A stretch of DNA of 64,000 nt from Azospirillum brasilense (GCF_001315015.1 NZ_CP012914.1:1240001-1304000); one strand, 5' to 3'; counted from the stretch's first letter, positions 25,720 to 33,940 are shown. Made by a program: numbers and translations. Notes: generated by a model from the letters alone, not told the origin.

Positions 25720-26712
25720 ATGCCCGCGTCGAATTCCTTTGCCATCGGCCACCAGGACATCGTGGAAGCCGCGGCGCGGCTGGACGGCTTCGCCGTGCGC
25801 ACGCCATTGCTGGAGAACGCCCTGCTGAACGAGCGGGTCGGCGGCCGAGTTCTGCTGAAGCCGGAGGTTTTGCAGCGCAGCGGCTCCTTCAAGTTCCGCG
25901 GGGCCTTCAACCGCCTGTCCCAACTGACGCCGGAGGAGCGCCGGGGCGGGGTGGTCGCCTGGTCGTCGGGCAATCACGCCCAGGGTGTCGCGGCGGCGGC
26001 GGCGCTGCTCGGCATGCCGGCGGTCATCGTCATGCCCAGCGACGCCCCGGCCCTGAAGATCGCCAACACCCGCGGCTACGGCGCCGAGGTGGTTCTCTAC
26101 GACCGTTGGACCGAAAGCCGCGAAGCCATCGCCGGGGCCATCGCGGAGGAGCGGGGTGCCGCCACCGTGCCGCCTTACGACCACCCGCAGATCATGGCCG
26201 GGCAGGGCACGGTCGGGCTGGAGATCGCCGCACAGGCGCAGGCCATCGGCGCGGTTCCCGACGACGTGATCGCGCCGTGCAGCGGCGGCGGGTTGATGTC
26301 CGGGGTCGCCACGGCGGTCCGCCACAGCTTCCCAGACGCCCGCCTGTGGGCGGCGGAGCCGGCGGGCTTCGACGACGTCGCGCGCTCGCTGGCCGCCGGG
26401 GAGCGGGTGGAGAACGCCGCCGGGCAACGCTCCATCTGCGACGCGCTGCTGACCCCGACGCCGGGCGCCCTGACCTTCCCGGTGATGAAGGACCTGCTGT
26501 CCGGCAGCCTTGCCGTCACCGACGCCGAGGTGAAGGCCGCCATGGCCTACGCCTTCACCGTGCTGAAGCTGGTGGTCGAGCCGGGCGGGGCGGTCGGGCT
26601 GGCCGCCGTGCTGACCGGCAAGCTGCCGGCGGCGGGGCGCACCGTCGCCGTGGTGTTGAGCGGCGGCAACGTCGACGCCGCGACCTTCACGGACGCGCTG
26701 GCGTCGTCGTGA
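25720..26712 (+). CDS. Threonine/serine dehydratase-like PLP enzyme
   Basis: Fold-type II PLP enzyme of 330 aa. The Schiff-base Lys is Lys58 in SGSFKFRGA; SSGNHAQGVA and the phosphate-binding CSGGGLMSG are intact. Members of this group are threonine deaminase (catabolic type), serine racemase, hydroxyaspartate dehydratase and EutB. There is no C-terminal ACT-like regulatory domain, so the biosynthetic IlvA is excluded. Its 3' end overlaps the convergent methyltransferase gene by 26 bases. Together with the two dehydrogenases it may break down a beta-hydroxy amino acid; this is inferred. Confidence 0.9.
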   Translation: MPASNSFAIGHQDIVEAAARLDGFAVRTPLLENALLNERVGGRVLLKPEVLQRSGSFKFRGAFNRLSQLTPEERRGGVVAWSSGNHAQGVAAAAALLGMPAVIVMPSDAPALKIANTRGYGAEVVLYDRWTESREAIAGAIAEERGAATVPPYDHPQIMAGQGTVGLEIAAQAQAIGAVPDDVIAPCSGGGLMSGVATAVRHSFPDARLWAAEPAGFDDVARSLAAGERVENAAGQRSICDALLTPTPGALTFPVMKDLLSGSLAVTDAEVKAAMAYAFTVLKLVVEPGGAVGLAAVLTGKLPAAGRTVAVVLSGGNVDAATFTDALASS

Positions 26713-27565
26713 CGGCGTCGCGCTCCAGCACGTAATAGACGGCGCCGGGGGCAAACTTCCTGCGGACCGAGTCGCGGTGGTAGGCGATGTTCCACCGCGT
26801 CAGCGCGCAGGCCGCCTCGTCCAGCCGCACCAGCAAAGGGTTGCCGTAGGGCAGGGAGACGCCCAGCAGCGGCCCCAACCGCTCGGTCAGCGGGAAGGAG
26901 CAGAAGCGGCGCTGCCGCACCGTGAAGCCCAGCCGGGCGAAGCGTTCCTCCAGCCATTGCACGGGGAAGCCGCGCTCGTTTGCGGTCAGGCCGCGGCGGG
27001 GCTGGCGCCAGTCGCCCATGGTGCTGATCGGCTCGCGCAGGATGAACAGCCCGCCGGGGGCGGTGACGCGGGCGAACTCGGCCAGCAGCGCGCCGGCGTT
27101 CGGAATGTGGTGCAGTGTGTGCAGGCAGACGGTCAGGTCGTTCGCCCCGTCCGCGCAGTCGATGCATCCGCCCAGCGTGGGACGGCGGTACTCGGCGGGG
27201 GTGCCGGCGATGTCGGTCCGCCAGAAACGCTCGATGGGTTCCACGGCCAGGAAGCGGTCGACCTGCCCGGCGATCGGCGCTACGTCGTCCCCCGCCGCGC
27301 AGCCGAAGGCCAGCGCCTGCCGGAAGCGCCGCCCGGCCAGGAAGCGGAAGGCGTGGCGGTGATTCAGCGCGTGGTATTCGTAGCGGTAGCCGGGCCGCTC
27401 GGGCGCCGTGCGCGCGAATTCCTCCTCTGGGGCCCGCGCCTCGACCCCGTACCAGCGGGCGATCCGGGCCGCGTCGAAGTCGTCGCCGTAAAGGGCGGCG
27501 CCGGAGAAATACTGATCCTCGAAACTGGTCGTCTCGACGCTGGCGGACTCGAAGGTGGCGGTCAT
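26687..27565 (-). CDS. Class I SAM-dependent methyltransferase
   Basis: Protein of 292 aa with a central Rossmann methyltransferase core: ALAFGCAAGDDVAPIAG (motif I, near residue 85, with FGCAAG for the usual GxGxG), then a motif IV-like LTVCLHTLHHIPN, and post-core VTAPGGLFILREP. The His-rich LHTLHHIPN is typical of methyltransferases acting on small molecules or lipids. The substrate is unknown. It ends inside the 3' end of the convergent dehydratase gene and is followed by no partner on its own strand. Confidence 0.85.
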   Translation of the reverse strand: MTATFESASVETTSFEDQYFSGAALYGDDFDAARIARWYGVEARAPEEEFARTAPERPGYRYEYHALNHRHAFRFLAGRRFRQALAFGCAAGDDVAPIAGQVDRFLAVEPIERFWRTDIAGTPAEYRRPTLGGCIDCADGANDLTVCLHTLHHIPNAGALLAEFARVTAPGGLFILREPISTMGDWRQPRRGLTANERGFPVQWLEERFARLGFTVRQRRFCSFPLTERLGPLLGVSLPYGNPLLVRLDEAACALTRWNIAYHRDSVRRKFAPGAVYYVLERDAVTTTPARP

Positions 27566-27732
27566 GGGGGCTGAGGCTCCGCTGGATGGACGGCGCGACG
27601 ATAGCGCGCCGGTTCCGGCGGAAACATTCAGCTTGCCCGCCTAGGACGGAGGGGGAGTCCTATTGCGGAGCGCGATCGCGTGGCGTGAAGGGAGCCCCTC
27701 CGGTTGGTGGAACCCCATCCGAAAGGGTAGCG

Positions 27733-27873
27733 CTACAGCCGGATGTCGCTCTGGAACAGGCCGAGGTCAAGATGCTCCATCGGGACGCGCTGGGCGCGGC
27801 GGCGGCTGAGGCGCTGGACGGCGTGGCGGGCGCGACCGATGAGGGCGGCGTAGCTCTTCAACGTCTTGGGCAT
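27733..27873 (-). CDS. DUF1127-like small basic protein
   Basis: A 46-aa Arg-rich protein, found by translating the minus strand between 27733 and 27873. It begins MPKTLKSYAALIG, continues with a basic helix (QRLSRRRAQRVP) and ends LDLGLFQSDIRL. The final LGL..DI pattern and small size resemble DUF1127 (YjiS-like) proteins, several of which affect phosphate or RNA metabolism in alphaproteobacteria. GGGAAG lies about 8 bases before the ATG. The call rests on pattern and a good start, with no experimental support. Confidence 0.6.
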   Translation of the reverse strand: MPKTLKSYAALIGRARHAVQRLSRRRAQRVPMEHLDLGLFQSDIRL

Positions 27874-28040
27874 GTCCGTTCTTCCCAATCTGTGTAAGGG
27901 GTGAACGGATCACAGCTATGACGGGTCCATGTGACAAATTCTATCGCACCGCACATCGGTCCGAGGAACGCCGCGCCGCGCCACTTGTTCGAGAAGGAAT
28001 ACCCCGGAAAATACGCACGAAGCTTGGTGAGGAGGCGGCG

Positions 28041-28799
28041 ATGAGCGGCGTTCTGAAGGCCGTCATTTTCGACGTGGACGGCACCCTGGTCGACTCGGTG
28101 GATCTGCACGCCCACGCCTGGGTAGAGGCGATCCGGCATTTCGGCTACCACGCGGACTTCGACGCGGTGCGCTCCCAGATCGGCAAGGGCGGCGACCAGT
28201 TGATGCCGGTCTTCGTGCCGGAGAAGGATCTGGATCGCATCGAGGACGAGCTGGACCATTTCCGGCACGAGCTGTTCGCCCGCAAATACATGCCGAAGGT
28301 CCGCGGTTTCCGCCGGGTGCGCGGCCTGTTTCAGCATCTCCACGCCGAGGGTCTGCGCATCGCGCTCGCCTCCTCCGCCAAGGGGGACGAGCTGGAGCGC
28401 TACAAGCGCGCGGCGGAGATCACGGACTTGGTGGATGTGGAGACCTCGTCCGACGACGCCGAGCGGTCGAAGCCGCATCCGGACATCTTCGAGGCGGCTC
28501 TGGAGAGGCTTGGCCTGCCGCCCGAGGAGGCGGTGGTGGTCGGCGACAGCCCCTGGGATGCCAAGGCGGCGGGGCGGGCGGGGCTGACCGTGGTGGGGGT
28601 TCTGTGCGGCGGCTTTGCCGAGCAGGATCTGCGCAAGGCTGGCTGCGCGGAGATCTTCCGTGATCCGGAAGACCTCCAGCGCCGCTTCGCCACCAGCCTC
28701 ATCGGGAAACGCAGCCCACGCGCGATGGGCCTTCTACAGCCCGGTGGACCTCAGCCGGGGCGGCCGTCGGCCCGCGGGGCGAGCAGGATGGGTGCGTAG
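28041..28799 (+). CDS. HAD-IA hydrolase (phosphatase/beta-phosphoglucomutase-like)
   Basis: HAD enzyme of 252 aa. Motif I FDVDGTLVDS is at residues 11-20, motif II Ser in LASSAKG, the Lys in KPHPDIF, and motif IV GDSPWDA. A helical cap lies between motifs I and II. It should dephosphorylate a small metabolite. ATG 28041 has GGAGG 7 bases upstream; the frame is open before that without family sequence. The last 30 or so residues run past the usual family end and overlap the 3' end of the convergent nnrS gene by 49 bases. Confidence 0.9.
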   Translation: MSGVLKAVIFDVDGTLVDSVDLHAHAWVEAIRHFGYHADFDAVRSQIGKGGDQLMPVFVPEKDLDRIEDELDHFRHELFARKYMPKVRGFRRVRGLFQHLHAEGLRIALASSAKGDELERYKRAAEITDLVDVETSSDDAERSKPHPDIFEAALERLGLPPEEAVVVGDSPWDAKAAGRAGLTVVGVLCGGFAEQDLRKAGCAEIFRDPEDLQRRFATSLIGKRSPRAMGLLQPGGPQPGRPSARGASRMGA

Positions 28800-29959
28800 A
28801 CGTACAGGTAGCAGGCGAAGGCCGCGATCCAGGCAGCGCCGGCCCCCTCCAGGGCGGTCCAGTAGAGGCCGCCCGGCAGCTCGGGCGCCAGCACCCGCAG
28901 CAGTGCGGCGGCGGTCAGCAGGATGTAGCCGGCCACGGTCGGGCGGGTCACCACCAGCATCCGCCCGGTGTGACCGAGCGAGGCCCGCGTCATCACCGCC
29001 ACGATCATCGTGGCGAAGGCCCCCGCGGTCAGGGCATGGATCCAGGCGGAGCTTTCCACGCCCGCCCCCAGCAGATGCGCCGCCTTCAGCGCCAGCGCCG
29101 CCGGCACCCAGGCGTAGCCGAGATGCAGCACCCACAGGATCGGCTGGTCGAGCGTCTTCGCCGGCTGCCAACCGGCCAGCCGCAGAGCGTGGGCGAGTGC
29201 CGCGACGAGCGCCAGCAGACCGGTGACAGCGTTGCCCGGTAGAGCGAGGTCGGCAGGGATCATCAACAGCGTCGAGACGAGCGTCACCTTCTCCACCCAG
29301 GGGCGGGAGACGACGGTGCCATCCAGCCCGCGCAGCCGCAGGGCGTTGCGGGTGAAGGCCGGGACGATGCGCCCGCCGATCACCGCGACCATCATCAGCA
29401 CGACGCCGATGGCCAGCGTCTCGCCCAGCGCGGTGCCGCCCGGCAGCACGCCCAGCCAGTCCAGATGGAACAGCAGGTTGGCGGCGGTCAGCAGGCCCAG
29501 CAGGGCGAGGAAGGCGGTGTTGCGGATCTTGCCCGCCGCCACCAGCGGCCCGGCCAGCGCGACGCCGAGCGCCGGCAGGAAGGCGAGGTCGAGGATGGCC
29601 GCAACCGGCAGCGGCACGCCGAGGACGGGCAGCAGCGCCACCCGCCCGGCCAGCCACAGCGCCGTCAGGCCGGCGAGCGGCAGGCCGGACAGCGCCTTGG
29701 TCCCCGTCCAGCTCGGCACGGCGGTCAGCAGGAAACCGGCCACCGCGGCGACCACGAAGGCGAACAGCATCTCGTGCGCGTGCCAGGAGGCCGCCGGGAC
29801 GGCGCCGTCCGGCCAGGACCCGGTCGCCAGCACGGCGATCCAGGCGGCCAGCAGGACAGGTGCGGCAAGGCCGGAAAGCAGGAAGAAGGGCCGGAACCCA
29901 TAGGCGAAGATCAGGGGGACCGGCGGACGGTCCGGCTGGTCGGCAACGGAACTGGTCAT
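28751..29959 (-). CDS. nnrS: NnrS-family haem-copper membrane protein (copy 2)
   Basis: Polytopic membrane protein of 402 aa. The family signature positions are present: AYGFRPFFLLSGLAA near the N-terminus, WHAHEMLFAFVVAAVAGFLLTAVP near residue 60, VAVIGGRIVPAFTRNAL, and LHLGYAWVPAALAL. By family knowledge NnrS counters nitrosative stress and is made under denitrifying conditions. An FNR/NnrR-type palindrome 67 bases upstream supports oxygen or NO control here, unlike copy 1. It begins with the standard M-x-S start and overlaps the convergent HAD gene at its 3' end. Confidence 0.93.
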   Translation of the reverse strand: MTSSVADQPDRPPVPLIFAYGFRPFFLLSGLAAPVLLAAWIAVLATGSWPDGAVPAASWHAHEMLFAFVVAAVAGFLLTAVPSWTGTKALSGLPLAGLTALWLAGRVALLPVLGVPLPVAAILDLAFLPALGVALAGPLVAAGKIRNTAFLALLGLLTAANLLFHLDWLGVLPGGTALGETLAIGVVLMMVAVIGGRIVPAFTRNALRLRGLDGTVVSRPWVEKVTLVSTLLMIPADLALPGNAVTGLLALVAALAHALRLAGWQPAKTLDQPILWVLHLGYAWVPAALALKAAHLLGAGVESSAWIHALTAGAFATMIVAVMTRASLGHTGRMLVVTRPTVAGYILLTAAALLRVLAPELPGGLYWTALEGAGAAWIAAFACYLYVYAPILLAPRADGRPG

Positions 29960-30025
29960 GGCGTTCCCCGCGCGTTGGAGGCATCGGTCATGCCGTCACA
30001 CTGCGCCGGGGGCGGTCACCCTTCT

Positions 30026-30039
30026 TTGACCGCCGTCAA
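30026..30039 (-). promoter_or_regulatory. FNR/NnrR-type box upstream of nnrS
   Basis: TTGAC-CGCC-GTCAA, a palindrome fitting the CRP/FNR-family pattern TTG(A/C)-N6-(T/G)CAA. Its near edge is 67 bases from the nnrS ATG at 29959, the same distance as the box before ccoG. Confidence 0.7.
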
Positions 30040-30088
30040 ATAGAAACCCTCCAAACAAAAATCTGGCGCGTTGGAGAAAAAGCCGCGG

Positions 30089-30655
30089 TCAGACCGTGAT
30101 GCCGTTTTCGGCCATCAGGCGCTTCAGCGCGTCGCGGGCGGGCGCGTCCAGCACGGGAAGTCCGTCGCGGGCGGTCAGCACGAAGGCGCCGGGATCGGCC
30201 AGGGTGCGCAGAGCGAAACCGCCCACGCGCGGCGGGCCGCTGCTCAGCGGCGCGTCCTCGTAGATCGGCGAGAAGGTGCAGCCCAGAAGCATGGCGCGGG
30301 CGATCAGCGTCTCGTCCGACGACCCGCCCGACGCCGGGCTGTTGATGCCGAACAGCAACCGCTCGGCCTCGCCGCTGGTGACGAGCCCGCGTTCCTGAAG
30401 GATGTCGACCATGGCGGATGTGGTCATGACCGGCGCGGCGCGCCCCTTCCAGCAGAAGCGCCCGTCGTCCCACCCGATGTCCAGGCAGCGGTAGATCATG
30501 TGCGGATCGGCGCCGCCGGGCGACCCGGCGACGATGTAGTTGACCCGAAGCAACCCGTTCCACGCCCCGGCCGGAGCGACGATGCAGGAAACACCGCGCC
30601 GGGTCAGGCGCAGATAGGTGTCGTTGATGCCCGAAGGCTCGAAATCGAACAGCAT
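30089..30655 (-). CDS. Hypothetical protein with hairpin-masked ribosome binding site
   Basis: Soluble protein of 188 aa of a family I do not recognise. It has no signal peptide or membrane segment. ATG 30655 is preferred to the longer frame from 30736 because AAGGTGAG lies about 8 bases upstream and the extra residues look random. Notable pieces are RRGVSCIVAPAGAWNG, a RCLDIGWDDGRFCWKG stretch with two Cys, and SGGSSDETLIARAML. It sits between nnrS and mog on the same strand. Its 5' leader can fold into a hairpin that covers the Shine-Dalgarno sequence. Confidence 0.75.
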   Translation of the reverse strand: MLFDFEPSGINDTYLRLTRRGVSCIVAPAGAWNGLLRVNYIVAGSPGGADPHMIYRCLDIGWDDGRFCWKGRAAPVMTTSAMVDILQERGLVTSGEAERLLFGINSPASGGSSDETLIARAMLLGCTFSPIYEDAPLSSGPPRVGGFALRTLADPGAFVLTARDGLPVLDAPARDALKRLMAENGITV

Positions 30656-30660
30656 GGCTG

Positions 30661-30708
30661 GCTCACCTTGATCGGGGACCCCGCTCCCCTCGAACGAAAA
30701 AGGTGAGC
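30661..30708 (-). promoter_or_regulatory. 5' leader hairpin that hides a ribosome binding site
   Basis: On the minus strand GCTCACCTT (30700-30708) pairs perfectly with AAGGTGAGC (30661-30669), and the second arm contains the Shine-Dalgarno AAGGTGAG of the gene starting at 30655. The loop holds a further GGGGA..TCCCC pair. A control element is likely, of unknown ligand or trigger. Confidence 0.55.
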
Positions 30709-30784
30709 ACGGGTTCCCGCAAGGCAACATGGCCATGCGTATGGTATTCCTCTCCGCACGCGCAAAAAGGGTATAGGCAAAAGC

Positions 30785-31324
30785 TCAGGACTTCGGGCGG
30801 AATGCCTTGCAGACCAATGGGTCAGTGTCGATGCGCGCCGCGCCGATCAGATCGAGGCAGTACGGAATTGCCGGGAAGACCGCCATCAGGCAATCGTGAA
30901 TGGCCGAAGGCTTGCCCGGAAGGTTCACGATCAGGCTGTTGCCGCGGATTCCCGCGGTCTGGCGCGACAGGATGGCGGTCGGCACCACGGTCAGGCTGAC
31001 CGAGCGCATCAGCTCGCCGAAGCCGGGCATCATCTTTTCGCAGACCTGCTCCGTCGCCTCCGGAGTCACGTCGCGCGGAGCGGGGCCGGTGCCGCCGGTG
31101 GTGACGATCAGGTCGCAACGCTCCCGGTCGGCCAGCTCGATCAGGGTGGCGGCGATGCCCTCGCGGTCGTCGGGGATGACGCGGGCCACCGGCTCCCAGG
31201 GGGAGGCGACGATGCGCGTCAGCTCCTCCCGGATGGCCGGGCCGCCCTTGTCCTCGTAGATGCCCTGGCTGGCCCGGTCGGACACGGTGACGATGCCGAT
31301 GCGGGCGGGCTTCGCGGAGGTCAT
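30785..31324 (-). CDS. mog: Molybdopterin adenylyltransferase (MogA/MoaB type)
   Basis: Cytosolic enzyme of 179 aa that adenylylates molybdopterin before molybdenum insertion. The signature VTTGGTGPAPRDVTPEAT is intact near residue 75, and NLPGKPSAI matches the second family motif. Length fits MogA. Molybdenum cofactor is needed by the CoxL-like protein and by nitrate-respiration enzymes. It is on the same strand as ccoG, 32 bases downstream of it, so it may share the FNR-box-controlled transcript. Confidence 0.95.
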   Translation of the reverse strand: MTSAKPARIGIVTVSDRASQGIYEDKGGPAIREELTRIVASPWEPVARVIPDDREGIAATLIELADRERCDLIVTTGGTGPAPRDVTPEATEQVCEKMMPGFGELMRSVSLTVVPTAILSRQTAGIRGNSLIVNLPGKPSAIHDCLMAVFPAIPYCLDLIGAARIDTDPLVCKAFRPKS

Positions 31325-31356
31325 GGGCGGCGGTCCTTATGGAATGTCCGGCAGGC

Positions 31357-32820
31357 TTACTTGCTGCCCGGCGCCAGGAACACGCTCTTGTAGCTGTCCC
31401 GGTCGCCGTTGTTGGTGTCGGTCAACTGGAAGGTGACCGGGGTGGAGGCGTCCGGCACGGAGTCGCGCGGCACCGTGACGTAGACGCGGTAGGTCGCCAC
31501 GCTGTCCGGCGAGGCGGAGATGTGGCTGACCGCGCTGCCGCTGTCCTCGTCGCGCTCGCCCACCACCTTCACCTCGGCACCGGCGATTCCGGCGGCGGCC
31601 AGCGTGTAGGAGCGGTCCTGGCGGGTCTTGTTGGAGACCTTGAAGGTGTAGGCGTTGCGGATGGTGCCGTCCTGCAGCGTGACGAAGAGCGGGGCGCGGT
31701 CGCGCTGCACGGCGATGTCCAGCCGCGGGCGCAGCGCGTAGCTCCAGGCCATGGCGCCGGTGATCACCAGCATCAGCAGGCCGTAGACGATGGTGCGCGG
31801 GCGGATCAGCCGCCACTGGTAGGTCTTGCCCTGGGCGCGGGTGTCCTGGGCGGCCAGGCTGTCGAAGCGGATCAGGCCCTTCGGCAACTCCTGCGACACC
31901 ATGATGTTGTCGCAGGCGTCGGCGCACAGGCCGCAATTGATGCAGTCCGCCTGCTCGCCGGTGCGGATGTCGACACCGACCGGGCAGACCTGCACGCACT
32001 GGCCGCAGTCGATGCAGTCGCCGAAACCCTTGGTCCGGCGCTCGTCCCAGCTCTGCGACTTGCGCTTTGGGCCGCGGGTGTCGCCGCGCAGCGTGTCGTA
32101 GGTGACGACGAGGCTGTGCTCGTCCAGCATCGCGGTCTGGATGCGCGGCCACGGGCACATGTAGTAGCACATCTGCTCGCGCGTCCAGCCGGCCATGACG
32201 TAGGTCATGCCCGCGAACAGCGCGAAGAAGCCCGCCGCCTCGTAGGTCGCGTTGAAGGTCAGAAGATCGACGGCCAAGCGCGGCGCGTCGGTGAAGAAGG
32301 CGACGAAGCCGAAGCCGGTGATGACGGACAGTGCCAGCCAACCGGCGTGCTTGCCGGTCTTGCGCAGGACCTTCTTCGCGGTCCAGGGGGCCTTGTCCAG
32401 GCGGATGCGCTCCGCCCGGTCGCCTTCGAAGGCGCGCTCGATCCAGACGAACAGGTCGGTCCACACCGTCTGCGGGCAGGTGAAGCCGCACCACACGCGC
32501 CCGGCCAGCGCCGTCGCCAGGAACAGGCCCAGCGCCGCCACGATCAGCACGCCGGTGAGGTAGTAGATTTCCTGCGGCCAGATCTCGATCCAGAAGATGA
32601 AGAAGCGCGGCGTCGTCAGGTCGAACAGCACCGCCTGGGCCGGCGCATCGGGGCCGCGTTCCCAGCGAATCCAGGGGGCGATGAAGAAGACCGCCAGAAG
32701 CACCCAGGTCAGGATGGTCTTCCACCGCCGGTAGCGTCCGGAGACGGCTTTCGGGTGGATCTTCTTCTGGCTCTCGAAAAACTGGATTTTTGCCGGCGTG
32801 ACAGCGCTTCCGTCTGGCAT
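31357..32820 (-). CDS. ccoG: Cytochrome cbb3 oxidase accessory protein CcoG (FixG/RdxA)
   Basis: Inner-membrane iron-sulfur protein of 487 aa that helps reduce copper for assembly of cbb3-type oxidase. It has about five hydrophobic segments, an N-terminal CGFTCPQ pair within GRVWCGFTCPQTVW, CYYMCPWPR, and two 4Fe-4S clusters: CIDCGQCVQVCP and CINCGLCADAC. A C-terminal Ig-like domain follows a last membrane span near residue 350. ATG 32820 has AAGG 8 bases upstream; the TTG at 32862 is weaker. The oxidase genes ccoNOP and ccoHIS are not adjacent, unlike in many alphaproteobacteria. Confidence 0.95.
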   Translation of the reverse strand: MPDGSAVTPAKIQFFESQKKIHPKAVSGRYRRWKTILTWVLLAVFFIAPWIRWERGPDAPAQAVLFDLTTPRFFIFWIEIWPQEIYYLTGVLIVAALGLFLATALAGRVWCGFTCPQTVWTDLFVWIERAFEGDRAERIRLDKAPWTAKKVLRKTGKHAGWLALSVITGFGFVAFFTDAPRLAVDLLTFNATYEAAGFFALFAGMTYVMAGWTREQMCYYMCPWPRIQTAMLDEHSLVVTYDTLRGDTRGPKRKSQSWDERRTKGFGDCIDCGQCVQVCPVGVDIRTGEQADCINCGLCADACDNIMVSQELPKGLIRFDSLAAQDTRAQGKTYQWRLIRPRTIVYGLLMLVITGAMAWSYALRPRLDIAVQRDRAPLFVTLQDGTIRNAYTFKVSNKTRQDRSYTLAAAGIAGAEVKVVGERDEDSGSAVSHISASPDSVATYRVYVTVPRDSVPDASTPVTFQLTDTNNGDRDSYKSVFLAPGSK

Positions 32821-32886
32821 ATCGTCTGCCTTGGCTCCGGATAGGGACGCAAGACCGGACAATAGCGGACGGGACCCGAGCGCTTC

Positions 32887-32900
32887 TTGATCGGGATCAA
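32887..32900 (-). promoter_or_regulatory. FNR/FixK-type box upstream of ccoG
   Basis: TTGAT-CGGG-ATCAA, a perfect FNR-family consensus palindrome, with C and G extending the symmetry on either side. Its near edge is 67 bases from the ccoG ATG, a position suited to activation under low oxygen. Confidence 0.88.
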
Positions 32901-33004
32901 GACGAGAACGGATTTGAAGAATCCCTATGGGTTATAAGGATTTTTCAGCGGCGCTGGTGACCGGCCGGGATTTCCGGCTGTAATACGTCCATCGGCCGAT
33001 TGGC

Positions 33005-33496
33005 TCAAGCTTCGTTTCGCAATGCGGAAACGTTTCCGTCCTCCACCGCCGCTGCGTCGTCGGACGCCGCGTCCTGCGGTGCGGGCCGGGATGGGGAGGG
33101 GCGGGTGACGATGTAGACGGCCACCGCCGCCATGCAGGTGCCGGCCAGGATGGGAACCAGCGGGCGGCTGGAGGTCAGCGCCACGATCGCCCAGCTCACG
33201 CTCATGCCGATCAGCGCCGCCGCCTTCGCCTTGCGGGGGATCGCTCCTTCGGACTGCCAGTCGCGCAGCAGCGGGCCGAAGCGCGGGTCACGGTACAGCC
33301 GGTCGCGCAGGGCGGGGCTGCTCTTGGCGAAGGCCCCGGCGGCCAGCAGAAGAAACGGGGTGGTCGGCAGAAGGGGCAGCACGGTGCCCGCGATGCCCAG
33401 CCCGACCGCGGCGTAGCCCAGCGCCAGCCACAGCCGGCGCCGCAGGGGGGAGGCGCAGACGGGTGCGTCCTCCGCAAGGGCGGTCTGGTCATCCAT
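33005..33496 (-). CDS. YbaN-family (DUF454) membrane protein
   Basis: Inner-membrane protein of 163 aa with about four hydrophobic segments. The family core AVGLGIAGTVLPLLPTTPFLLLAAGAFAKSS is near residue 35, followed by DRLYRDPRFGPLLRDW and GAIPRKAKA. The C-terminal 35 residues are an acidic Ala-rich tail. Its role is not established; in many alphaproteobacteria the family lies near haem or iron genes. It ends 19 bases before the yqaA gene's downstream end on the same strand. Confidence 0.9.
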   Translation of the reverse strand: MDDQTALAEDAPVCASPLRRRLWLALGYAAVGLGIAGTVLPLLPTTPFLLLAAGAFAKSSPALRDRLYRDPRFGPLLRDWQSEGAIPRKAKAAALIGMSVSWAIVALTSSRPLVPILAGTCMAAVAVYIVTRPSPSRPAPQDAASDDAAAVEDGNVSALRNEA

Positions 33497-33514
33497 GGGG
33501 TGAATGTAGGCCGC

Positions 33515-33940
33515 TCACACGGCCAGGACCAGCACCGCGTAGCGGGCCGCCTTGCCCGCGGTGACCAGCAGCAGGAAAATCCGGATGTCCACCCGCAGGA
33601 TGCCGGCCACCAGAGTCAGCGGATCGCCGATGACGGGCATCCAGGCCAGCAGCAGCGACCACACCCCGAAGCGCTGGTACCAGCGGGTGGCCCGCGCCAC
33701 CATGGACGCGGGGACCGGGAACCAGCGGCGGTCCTGGAAATGCATCAGGTAGCGCCCGAGAGCCCAGTTGACCACGGACCCCAGCACGTTGCCCGCCGTG
33801 GCGAACAGCAGAAGCGCCAGATGGTCGTAGTTGCCGGTGGCGTGCATGCCGACCAGCAGGATTTCCGACTGGGCCGGGAAGATGGTCGCGGCCAGGAACG
33901 CGGTGAGGAACAGCCCGCCGTAGGCGGCAAACTCGGACAT
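33515..33940 (-). CDS. yqaA: YqaA-family inner-membrane protein (DedA-related)
   Basis: Membrane protein of 141 aa close in length and pattern to E. coli YqaA: SEILLVGM, GNVLGSVVNWALGRYL, WYQRFGVWSLLLAWMPVIGDPLTLVAG, and a basic GKAARY near the end. DedA-like proteins act in membrane lipid flipping. ATG 33940 fits the family start; the frame is open farther upstream without matching sequence. It probably forms an operon with the ybaN-like gene 18 bases downstream. Confidence 0.92.
   Translation of the reverse strand: MSEFAAYGGLFLTAFLAATIFPAQSEILLVGMHATGNYDHLALLLFATAGNVLGSVVNWALGRYLMHFQDRRWFPVPASMVARATRWYQRFGVWSLLLAWMPVIGDPLTLVAGILRVDIRIFLLLVTAGKAARYAVLVLAV

Noticed and set aside
27858..28478. 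Minus-strand open frame of 206 codons opposite the HAD gene
   Set aside because: Shadow frame with no motif; the real minus-strand gene nearby is the 46-aa ORF at 27733-27873 in a different frame.
30656..30690. FNR-type half site CTTGATCGGGG
   Set aside because: Only the left half (TTGAT) is present; there is no matching ATCAA at the right spacing.
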